Shown piece by piece: positions 1 through 5,237 of a DNA stretch of 5,359 bases (the stretch's first letter is position 1; each line of letters opens with the position of its first letter). Made by a program: the position numbers and the translations under genes. The notes beneath the pieces were generated by a model, which saw nothing but the letters and a program-made list of their open reading frames with translations, did not search any database and was not told where the DNA came from. Origin of the DNA: Thermodesulfobacteriota bacterium (GTDB lineage: Bacteria > Desulfobacterota > Thermodesulfobacteria > Thermodesulfobacteriales > Thermodesulfobacteriaceae); NCBI GenBank assembly GCA_003641645.1, contig QNAZ01000071.1, positions 1-5,359 on the forward strand, written 5' to 3'.

Positions 1-2
1 GA

Positions 3-74
3 AATACATATAACACACCAAGAATTATTTTGAAATGGTATGGTAATTTGACACTTAACGAATCAAATGTTTAA
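3..74 (+). CDS. possible 3' end of an upstream gene (partial, unidentified)
   Basis: One frame stays open from the window edge to a TAA at 72-74, giving 23 residues that end in LKWYGNLTLNESNV. The start of the next gene (ATG at 67) lies inside its last codons, sharing 8 bases, which is typical of tightly packed bacterial operons. The other two frames close early (stops at 11-13 and at 31-33). In type I-B loci the gene before cas3 is often cas5, so this could be the tail of cas5 or another Cascade gene. The piece is too short to show any motif, so this identity is inference from position only. Confidence 0.3.
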   Translation, partial: NTYNTPRIILKWYGNLTLNESNV

Positions 75-390
75 CGATTTTATAGTTGATCTTAACAAGC
101 TATTGATAGAATCGATACCTAAGGAAGTGGAAAATATATGTAACTCTCATTTTATAAGAGGTATAAGATGTATTAGAAATGCAAAAATTGCACATAACTC
201 CAGTAAAATTAGGCAATTAGAATATGCTGAAAAGTATCTCAACAATTTAGTTGGTACAAGCTATCTTAGGCGTTGGTATCATTTTGTGAAAGCTCAAATT
301 CGTATAATTGAGGACGGGATTGATTTTTTAAATGAGGTTAAATCGACGGAAGGTGAGATCCTTGACATTTTCACCAATAGCCAAACTTGA
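67..390 (+). CDS. small helical protein of unknown function upstream of cas3
   Basis: This encodes 107 residues that I do not recognise. It has no signal peptide or membrane segment, is rich in Lys, Arg, Ile and Leu, and reads as several amphipathic helices (roughly residues 3-27, 30-42, 46-60 and 66-94). The start is ATG at 67, because the frame is closed by TGA at 49-51 and no other start lies between; no clear ribosome-binding site precedes it. It overlaps the possible upstream gene by 8 bases and the cas3 start by 29 bases, so it is probably translated as part of the cas operon. Residues 37-43 read RNAKIAH, which matches the loose HEPN ribonuclease pattern R-N-x4-H, although it sits closer to the N-terminus than usual. 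Size, helicity and position also resemble a Cas11-type small subunit. Both ideas are inference; the safe label is hypothetical protein. Confidence 0.6.
   Translation: MFNDFIVDLNKLLIESIPKEVENICNSHFIRGIRCIRNAKIAHNSSKIRQLEYAEKYLNNLVGTSYLRRWYHFVKAQIRIIEDGIDFLNEVKSTEGEILDIFTNSQT
348..357 (+). promoter_or_regulatory. ribosome-binding site that decides the cas3 start
   Basis: GGAAGGTGAG contains AGGTGA (351-356), a good complement to the 3' end of 16S rRNA, five bases before a TTG at 362. The upstream in-frame ATG at 332 and GTG at 353 have no comparable site at a suitable distance. The sequence lies inside the 3' end of the preceding gene, so ribosomes finishing that gene could re-initiate here. 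Confidence 0.6.
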
Positions 391-2737
391 AATTAAAAAT
401 GGAGAAAAATATTTTCAGACATTAGAAGGACATACGATAGATGCACTCAAAATACTTAAAGTATACATGGAAAGAAACTGCGAAACAATCGCTCAATTCT
501 GCGAAAGATGGAAACTGAACAAAGAAAAATTTCTGAAAAATCTTTTCCTGACAGTATATTTACACGATATTGGTAAATTAACAAAGGAGTTCCAGCAAAA
601 TATAAGGCAAAACAAAAGATCGCAAAAATATCCTCACGCATACTATGGATTCTTTTTACTTCACGATTCCTTTACCGACACGGTTATTAATGTCCCTGTA
701 GAACTTGCCGCGATTCTGGGGCATCACACACAGCTTTACGATCAGCTTTATCTGGATGAAAATCAGTTTGAAAAACCAACTTTTCTGGTTAATGAAATCA
801 GGAAGTTTATTTCAAATGCAGTAAGAATATACAAAGAACTCACTTTTGATGATTTTTTTGAATTTAATGATTTTACTCTTAACGACATTCCAGAATTCAG
901 CTGGAACAATATCAGAAGGGTCCGAAATAGGTTTATAAGTAAAATAAACATGTATATGGATGAAAATAAAAACTGGGAGCAAGTAAAATCTGTGTTTTCA
1001 TACATTTTTGCAATACTTCAAACATGTGATGACTATGCAAGCCTCAACTTCTCAAAATTTGTAGAGAACTGCAAAAGTAATGGAGGCGTTTTTTCTACGG
1101 TTCTTGAAGATGCAGGTGAATATGTGTCTGTATTACAAATAGAAGATCCAATAAAAGCAGTTCTTGGAGATAAGGAACCTTATGAATTTCAGAAAAAGCT
1201 GATGAATTCTGGCAAGTTCATAACTCTGTTTGCGCCGTGCGGAAGAGGGAAGACTGAAGCAGCTCTTTTGTGGGCTATTAACACACTTAAGAAGCACAAG
1301 AGAAACAAAATCATTTTTGCGATGCCAACTCAAACTACAAGCAATGCCACGTATGATCGCTTCATTTACGATTTTAATTTTGGAAAAGAGAATGTAGGGC
1401 TCTACCATGGCAAGAGCTTTATTAAACTGAAGGATGAGTTAAGTAAGGAAAAAGATGAAGAATTTGATGAAGAAAAGGATGTGGAGGAAATTAGAAGCGA
1501 GACCTTTAAAGGAAACGTCTTCTTCAAGCCAATAACCATCACAACGGTTGACCATTTGATCTACTCGTTCGTTAAAGGCTTCAGCCAAGCAGATTTTGCT
1601 TTTGGCAATTTACAAAATGCGGTTATCATTTTTGACGAGGTGCATTACTATGAAAAACTTACTCTGGAGCATCTACTTACACTCTTCAAACTCTTGAAAA
1701 AAATGGACATCCCGCATCTGCTGATGTCTGGAACTCTCCCGGAATTTATGCTCAAGGAACTTCAAGATTACGAATATGTAATAGACGAAGAAGGTCTGGA
1801 ATTCAAGCCATTCAAAATTGAAGTGCATGGAAAAACGCTGCTTGAAAGCAATGTAATAGAAGAGATGATAGAAAATTATCATAAGGAGCTAACACAATTT
1901 GTGATTCTCAACACAGTGGAATGGGCAAAGGAGTTCTATCTGCAATTGAAAGAGAAGCTAAAAGAGAGCTTCGATCAACCAAACATAATGCTTTACCATT
2001 CTCAGTTTACTTATGCCGACAGAATAAAAAAGGAGAATGAAATTTATCAAAGAATAAAACAAAAACCCTTTATTCTTGTTGCCACACAAGTTATAGAGAT
2101 TTCACTTGACATTTCATGCGATGTTATGTATTCGGAACTTGCTCCACCTGATGCTCTTGGCCAGAGGGCAGGAAGACTCAATAGAAAAGGGGAATTATGG
2201 AAAAATAAAGTGGAACACAAACTGAAAATTTACATTCCAGAAAAACACCTGCCATACGATGAAAAGTTAATCCACAAATCAAAAGAGATTATTATGAATT
2301 ACCAGAAACCGATGAGTTATAAAGAAATAAAAGAGTTGTGTGACTTTGCTTATGTAGAATATGCACTCGAAATCCCAAGTAATCTCCTTACTTTTTTTAA
2401 AAAATGTGCTGTCTTCGGTGAGCACTGGAAATACATTGCCACTGAAAGCGAGGAAGGTCTGAGATTTAAAGTTAGGGATGAGAAAATTCAGCATATTGAT
2501 GTTATTCCAAAGTGCATTTTTGAAAAGGAAAGCGATAATGCCCTGAGGGTAGAAAATATGGCTAAAATACCGCTTTATTATTTGCTGACTGATTTGAAAA
2601 CCGAGGGTGGTGGTTTTTATCTTCATGAATTGGTGAAAAGAAGAAGAAAGAAAAAATTCTGGATTTGTAATTATCCATATAGCTATGAATTAGGATTCGA
2701 ATATAATATAAAAGTTGATGATGTGTATATAATTTGA
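362..2737 (+). CDS. cas3: CRISPR-associated nuclease-helicase Cas3 with fused HD domain
   Basis: Cas3 is the ATP-dependent 3'-5' DNA helicase and single-strand nuclease recruited by type I Cascade to degrade foreign DNA. Counting from the TTG start (791 residues, a normal length), the N-terminal HD nuclease keeps its metal ligands: H24, H68-D69 in LHDIGK, H92, H121-H122 in GHHT, and D223/D224. The SF2 helicase follows: Walker A PCGRGKT (292-298), motif Ia around PTQ (322-324), DEVH box (425-428), SGT (456-458), motif V near ATQVIEISLD, and motif VI QRAGRLNRKG (601-610). A charged, acidic stretch at about 357-380 lies between the motif Ia and DEVH regions. The single-chain HD-DExH form excludes the split Cas3'/Cas3'' type I-A layout and fits I-B or a related subtype, but no subtype-defining gene is visible. 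Opening further upstream at ATG 332 would add ten residues; I prefer TTG because of its ribosome-binding site. All motifs are intact, so it is probably functional. Confidence 0.95.
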   Translation: MTFSPIAKLEIKNGEKYFQTLEGHTIDALKILKVYMERNCETIAQFCERWKLNKEKFLKNLFLTVYLHDIGKLTKEFQQNIRQNKRSQKYPHAYYGFFLLHDSFTDTVINVPVELAAILGHHTQLYDQLYLDENQFEKPTFLVNEIRKFISNAVRIYKELTFDDFFEFNDFTLNDIPEFSWNNIRRVRNRFISKINMYMDENKNWEQVKSVFSYIFAILQTCDDYASLNFSKFVENCKSNGGVFSTVLEDAGEYVSVLQIEDPIKAVLGDKEPYEFQKKLMNSGKFITLFAPCGRGKTEAALLWAINTLKKHKRNKIIFAMPTQTTSNATYDRFIYDFNFGKENVGLYHGKSFIKLKDELSKEKDEEFDEEKDVEEIRSETFKGNVFFKPITITTVDHLIYSFVKGFSQADFAFGNLQNAVIIFDEVHYYEKLTLEHLLTLFKLLKKMDIPHLLMSGTLPEFMLKELQDYEYVIDEEGLEFKPFKIEVHGKTLLESNVIEEMIENYHKELTQFVILNTVEWAKEFYLQLKEKLKESFDQPNIMLYHSQFTYADRIKKENEIYQRIKQKPFILVATQVIEISLDISCDVMYSELAPPDALGQRAGRLNRKGELWKNKVEHKLKIYIPEKHLPYDEKLIHKSKEIIMNYQKPMSYKEIKELCDFAYVEYALEIPSNLLTFFKKCAVFGEHWKYIATESEEGLRFKVRDEKIQHIDVIPKCIFEKESDNALRVENMAKIPLYYLLTDLKTEGGGFYLHELVKRRRKKKFWICNYPYSYELGFEYNIKVDDVYII

Positions 2738-2796
2738 TAGCTTTTTAGATACACTCACTCTTCTTTATTTCTTCTTATAAATAAAAACAAGGAATG

Positions 2797-3075
2797 AAGG
2801 CTAATTTTGTAGAATTAATTTTTTTAACAGAAAATTCTGAAAAATTTAAATTTATAATTACTGCTTTTTAGGCTTATAGGTCCTTATAAAACTATATAAA
2901 CTTTTTTCTATTTTTGGAGTAATTTTTACTTCTAAAGGTGTAGTTTAAGTGTTTTAAAAAAGTAGTTTTGCCACTTTGTCTTGGTATTTTAATAAGGATT
3001 ATCTCCTCTCTATTAATCCATCTTTCCAATTTTTTCTCTATTTTTCTTGGAAGATAGTCCATAAAAATTAGCCTT
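2797..3075. repeat. 12-bp inverted repeat bracketing a 279-bp segment
   Basis: AAGGCTAATTTT at 2797-2808 is matched exactly by its reverse complement AAAATTAGCCTT at 3064-3075. Counting inward, the match continues two bases further (TA) after one mismatch. The segment between holds the truncated ATPase fragment and otherwise AT-rich sequence with no transposase. The arrangement looks like the ends of a small non-autonomous element. I see no clear target-site duplication outside the arms, so chance similarity in AT-rich DNA remains possible. Confidence 0.4.
2892..3062 (-). pseudogene. N-terminal fragment of an AAA-type ATPase (Walker A piece only)
   Basis: A 56-residue minus-strand frame starts at ATG 3062 and stops at TAG 2892-2894. 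It begins MDYLPRKIEKKLERW, followed by IILIKIPRQSGKTTFLKHL at residues 21-39. This is the typical opening of the COG1373-like family of AAA ATPases (usually around 400 residues), where a GPRQxGKTT Walker A follows a short basic helix. Here the first glycine is replaced by isoleucine, and everything after the P-loop helix (Walker B, sensor and C-terminal domains) is missing. Residues from about 40 onward no longer look family-like. No convincing ribosome-binding site precedes it. It sits inside the 12-bp inverted repeat, with one arm directly before the ATG. I call it a gene remnant; the family assignment rests on this short motif and is moderate. Confidence 0.55.
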
Positions 3076-3154
3076 AAAATTGGGGTATAAAAATCAAGGA
3101 TAAATTAGTAAAAATCTATTTGTGTTTAAGTGGTGGTGCTTGCTAAGTATATTC

Positions 3155-3214
3155 TTAATCTTCTGGGAAAATAATAAATTCTAGTGGGATAGGGTCTGAA
3201 AGATAGATTTTAGG
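3155..3214 (-). pseudogene. out-of-frame C-terminal tail of kptA
   Basis: Directly beyond the point where the kptA frame diverges, the frame one base back reads PKIYLSDPIPLEFIIFPED and stops at TAA (3155-3157). This matches the ending of KptA/Tpt1 proteins, where a (V/I)(W/Y)L(T/S)xxxPxEF(I/L) motif closes the domain. Joining it after residue A165 would give a 184-residue protein, the usual family length. The joining point is the C-rich run GCCGCCCTAAA on the minus strand, where one lost base would explain the break. Confidence 0.75.
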
Positions 3215-3708
3215 GCGGCTTTAGTGAAAAAGATCCCACTTTGATAAGCCTCTTGAGCTCGTATTTTCAATATTACTGGTTTCTCATCATGACGGCGTCC
3301 TACTTCATAAGCGGTCTCCCAATCAGAAGAAAGATGGACATAACGGCGTTTAAGAGGTTTAAGTCCTTCTTGTTTTATCTTGGGTATAGCATAGCGAGAT
3401 GTGCCATGATAAAGAATTTCAGGTGGTTTTATCTTTTTATAGGAGGGAGTAAGTTCTATACTGTGTCCATAAGTAGCACGGATTTTATTTCCTACAATTT
3501 GAAAGCGTCCTTTTTCATCTTTTTTCACTATCTCAATAATATGATCTCTTTCGATCCAGTTCCATCTGGGATTAGACGAAATAGCTTTCACCAAATCATC
3601 AAGACCTACAAAGCCTTCTTCATCAAGAGAAAGCCCGGCTTTTTCTGGATGGTGACGAAGTAGATAACTCATATATTTACTTAATTTAGTTTTAACACTT
3701 TGCTTCAT
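3181..3708 (-). CDS. kptA: RNA 2'-phosphotransferase KptA/Tpt1, frameshifted near its 3' end
   Basis: KptA removes an internal 2'-phosphate from RNA by transferring it to NAD+, releasing nicotinamide and ADP-ribose 1'',2''-cyclic phosphate. In eukaryotes this finishes tRNA splicing; its bacterial target is not established. The read-through product is 175 residues. Family landmarks are present: LLRHHPEKAGL at 16-26 (R18 and H19), IRATYGHS at 76-83 (R77), LYHGTS at 99-104, YVHLS at 123-127 and GRRH at 137-140 (R139). R18, H19, R77 and R139 align with the Arg-His-Arg-Arg catalytic set described for yeast Tpt1. The last ten residues (166-175) are not family-like, because the true ending lies in another frame just downstream. 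The start is ATG 3708, giving a normal N-terminus; no ribosome-binding site is visible. The gene stands alone, and a 122-bp repeat lies 53 bases upstream of its start. It is either a recent pseudogene or carries a one-base sequencing error. Confidence 0.9.
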   Translation of the reverse strand: MKQSVKTKLSKYMSYLLRHHPEKAGLSLDEEGFVGLDDLVKAISSNPRWNWIERDHIIEIVKKDEKGRFQIVGNKIRATYGHSIELTPSYKKIKPPEILYHGTSRYAIPKIKQEGLKPLKRRYVHLSSDWETAYEVGRRHDEKPVILKIRAQEAYQSGIFFTKAALKSIFQTLSH

Positions 3709-3761
3709 TAGAATAAAATTTTTTAACTTACATTAATACCTAAATAACAAAATTGGAATTC

Positions 3762-3883
3762 TTAAATAAAATTAAATAAAAATTACAATCTAAATAATTT
3801 CAATACGGATACACTTTTTGCTTTTAAATCTCTTACCAAATCTTATTTTACTCTATTTTCACCACATGAATCAATTCCTTTAC
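3762..3883. repeat. 122-bp direct repeat, copy 1
   Basis: This stretch closely matches 5238-5359 in the same orientation. The first 101 bases align without gaps with 9 differences, eight of them transitions. The rest aligns with one single-base gap on each side, so both copies are equally long here. It is AT-rich and has no persistent reading frame: the differences are not concentrated at codon third positions in the longest minus-strand frame. Copy 1 lies 53 bases upstream of the kptA start, on the 5' side of that minus-strand gene. Confidence 0.85.
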
Positions 3884-4172
3884 TTATTTAAATTTTAATA
3901 AATAAAGAAAAGCAATCTATAAAGATGATAGAAAAAATTAAAAATAGAAAACCAATTTCATAGTATTTAACAAATTGACGAAGTAGTTTTTAAAAAATTG
4001 TATCGTTGAATTAAGGTAGTGAAAATTTAAGAAAAAAGAAGGAAAAGAGAGGACTATCTCTCTAAGTATTACCTAAGAATAATGTAAGACTGATGTAAAA
4101 GGAATCTCTTTGAAGTTTCGGTACTGATGTGTAAAAGAAAAAATAGGTATTAATAAACTTTATAATAACAGC
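3884..4172. other. AT-rich intergenic stretch without a recognisable gene
   Basis: I find no convincing gene on either strand. A 12-codon micro-frame (3925-3963, MIEKIKNRKPIS) starts plausibly but ends at once and has only a weak purine run before it; it could be the stub of a lost gene. Further along there is a hairpin (4046-4063). The near-identical words ACTGATGTAAAAG (4089-4101) and ACTGATGTGTAAAAG (4123-4137) repeat once at a 34-base offset. None of this identifies a function. Confidence 0.5.
4046..4063 (-). terminator. possible hairpin terminator on the minus strand
   Basis: AGAGAG and CTCTCT pair perfectly around a 6-base loop (GACTAT). Read on the minus strand the stem is followed by a pyrimidine-rich run (TTTTCCTTCTTTTTTC), which is terminator-like. 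The stem is only six pairs and half A-T. It would end minus-strand transcripts coming across the toxin-antitoxin region. Weak call. Confidence 0.25.
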
Positions 4173-4204
4173 AACTTGACAAGTTAAAAATCTTGTATTA
4201 TTTC
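4173..4204 (+). promoter_or_regulatory. candidate promoter/operator of the toxin-antitoxin operon
   Basis: A perfect bacterial -35 hexamer, TTGACA, lies at 4176-4181. Seventeen bases on is TATTTC (4199-4204), a poor -10 match; TATTAT (4196-4201) is a better hexamer but only 14 bases away. The -35 is embedded in the palindrome AACTTG-A-CAAGTT (4173-4185), with six-base arms around one central base. An operator at this place would suit the self-repression common in toxin-antitoxin operons, but the antitoxin shows no recognisable DNA-binding fold, so this is inference. Confidence 0.35.
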
Positions 4205-4238
4205 AACTTTATACCACAAATTATAATGGGGGTTCAAA

Positions 4239-4457
4239 ATGAGCACGCTTTTAGAGAAAGCTTTTGAAGAAATAAAAAAATTGCCTGAGATAGAACAGAA
4301 TATTTTTGCGAGATGGATTTTAGAGGAAATAAAAGCAGAAAAAAAATGGGATAAACTTTTTGCTGAATCCGAAGATATTTTAGAAAAACTTGCAAAAGAA
4401 GCTTTAGAAGAACATAGAGCAGGAAAAACTAAACTTTTGGATTTTGATAAGTTGTGA
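4239..4457 (+). CDS. type II antitoxin of a RelE/ParE-like toxin-antitoxin pair
   Basis: This 72-residue acidic, helical protein would bind and neutralise the toxin encoded directly after it. Recognisable family pattern: an N-terminal helix with LEKAFEEIKKLPEIEQ (5-20), an ILEEI helix (27-31), then KWDKLFAESEDILEKLAKEA (36-55) with the characteristic W37, and an EHRAGKT segment (58-64) ending in a Leu-Asp tail. The order xLPExEQ, W-D-x-LF, HRAGKTxxLD matches a widespread small antitoxin family paired with RelE/HigB-like toxins. The start ATG 4239 has GGGGG (4228-4232) six bases upstream as ribosome-binding site. Its stop overlaps the toxin's GTG start in a GTGA arrangement, so the two are translationally coupled. 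The gene appears complete and intact. Confidence 0.85.
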   Translation: MSTLLEKAFEEIKKLPEIEQNIFARWILEEIKAEKKWDKLFAESEDILEKLAKEALEEHRAGKTKLLDFDKL

Positions 4458-4765
4458 TATCAAAAACTACAACTAAATTTTGGAGATATTATGAAAAATT
4501 ACCTGAAGAAATCAAAAAGAAAGCCAGAAAAATGTTTAAGATATTTCGAGAAGATCCTTATCATCCAAGCCTTCGTTTTAAAAGAATCCATTCAATAAAA
4601 CCAATTTTTTCAATAAGAATCACAAAAGATTATCGAGCTATAGGAATATTAGAGAAGGATGAAATGCATACATCACTGTCATATAAAGCAATCTTAAATA
4701 ACTATCTCCTTGTTTACTTATTCTGCACTTATTTTTTTCCCGGATTCGTATACAATAGAATCTAA
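4454..4765 (+). CDS. RelE/ParE-superfamily toxin with replaced C-terminus
   Basis: Toxins of this fold are small mRNA-cleaving or gyrase-inhibiting proteins. Residues 1-71 fit the family that accompanies this type of antitoxin: KLPEEIKKKARKMF (15-28), then FREDPYHPSLRFKRI (31-45), then the core strands SIRITKDYRAIGILEKDE (53-70) with the conserved R61. Relatives continue with a segment like (V/I)WFWIGSHxEYDKL and end near residue 85-90. Here that segment is absent: from residue 72 (base 4667) the protein continues with 32 unrelated, partly hydrophobic residues. No other frame downstream supplies the missing motif, so it was lost by deletion or rearrangement rather than a simple frameshift. 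Translation starts at GTG 4454, overlapping the antitoxin stop by four bases. The toxin is probably inactive or altered; the exact family within the superfamily is not certain. Confidence 0.8.
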   Translation: MISKTTTKFWRYYEKLPEEIKKKARKMFKIFREDPYHPSLRFKRIHSIKPIFSIRITKDYRAIGILEKDEMHTSLSYKAILNNYLLVYLFCTYFFPGFVYNRI

Positions 4766-4816
4766 TCCTGCAAGCTTTGTTGTTTTCCCTCTACCCTTTA
4801 CCTTCCTTTCGCTCAA
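4718..4816 (-). pseudogene. possible C-terminal remnant of an unidentified gene
   Basis: On the minus strand a frame reads SERKVKGRGKTTKLAGLDSI (20 residues), continues VYESGKKISAE, and ends at TAA (4718-4720). Its composition looks protein-like, unlike the hydrophobic reading on the opposite strand. The stop is followed six bases later by AAGGAG (minus strand, 4706-4711), a strong ribosome-binding site with no intact gene behind it. This pattern suggests the 3' end of a former gene followed by the site for a lost next gene. Upstream of about 4816 the reading becomes AT-rich noise. I do not recognise the family, and the piece is too short for certainty. Confidence 0.35.
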
Positions 4817-4878
4817 AAAACAAAAATAAATTAATCGCTGGGTAGTATTATTTAAATTATGTCCGAGAAATGTGATAA

Positions 4879-4913
4879 AAATTTATTAATTCAAATTTAT
4901 TAAATTCAAATTT
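4879..4913. repeat. short 14-15 bp tandem repeat over the CAP gene stop
   Basis: AAATTTATTAATTC (4879-4892) is followed by AAATTTATTAAATTC (4893-4907) and a partial third unit beginning AAATTT. It encodes the Asn/Leu-rich tail NLNLINLN of the minus-strand CAP fragment and includes its stop, so the last residues probably arose by slippage rather than belonging to the domain. Confidence 0.5.
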
Positions 4914-5209
4914 GATTTATGGAACCTATGTAAAGGTTTTCCAAAATGCTGAACAACAATCCAAACCATTTCTCCTTTAAAAATTCCTTTTTTCAATGCT
5001 ACACCTATCTCTTTATATTCCTTTTCTAAAATATTCTTTCTATGTTTTGAACTTTTCATTAAAATTTCTATTACCTCTTTACTACTTTTAAAATTCCCTT
5101 TTGCTAAGTTTTCACCAATTATAACATACTCATAACCTGCTTTTTTAATAAAATCTTCCAATTTAGCACCTTTTGGAGATACATGACCAAAATATTTATA
5201 TTTAAACAT
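4886..5209 (-). pseudogene. CAP/SCP (YkwD-like) domain protein, N-terminally truncated
   Basis: CAP-domain proteins are usually secreted or surface proteins in bacteria, with poorly known activity. The 107 residues contain most of the domain core: YFGHVSP (6-12, H9), AGY (24-26), GENLAKG (32-38, E33), KHRKNIL (55-61, H56), KEIGVAL (66-72) and VWIVVQHFG (82-90). Family members normally begin 30-40 residues earlier, with a helix on the pattern of N..R...GL.PL....L...A, plus a signal peptide or membrane anchor. Here the frame starts at the equivalent of the DMF step. Upstream it enters low-complexity AT sequence and then the 122-bp repeat. ATG 5209 lacks a ribosome-binding site. The first helix and any export signal are therefore missing, and the gene is most likely a remnant cut near 5212. 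The C-terminus past FGKP is a low-complexity tail. The family call is firm; function is unlikely. Confidence 0.8.
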
Positions 5210-5237
5210 ATCAATATAAATTAAATTAATTTTAAAA

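Noticed and set aside
456..2626. Several minus-strand open frames of 60-115 codons within cas3
   Set aside because: They are antisense shadows of an intact Cas3 and have no ribosome-binding sites or recognisable domains.
3155..3222. Programmed -1 ribosomal frameshift in kptA
   Set aside because: The sequence at the junction does not fit the X-XXY-YYZ slippery pattern and no clear downstream structure is evident; a one-base deletion or sequencing error is simpler.
3241..3663. 140-codon plus-strand open frame
   Set aside because: It is the antisense of kptA, whose protein is clearly recognisable; the plus-strand reading is Phe/Tyr/Ile-rich and resembles no family.
3925..3963. Micro-frame MIEKIKNRKPIS as a real peptide gene
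   Set aside because: Only 12 codons, with no good ribosome-binding site and no recognisable similarity; mentioned only as a possible stub.
4085..4140. C/D-box-like small RNA suggested by CTGATG words
   Set aside because: The words do not match the RTGATGA C box and there is no flanking terminal stem.
4222..4227. Perfect TATAAT just before the antitoxin gene
   Set aside because: A start site from this -10 would fall at or after the GGGGG ribosome-binding site, and no -35 is placed correctly, so it is probably chance in AT-rich DNA.
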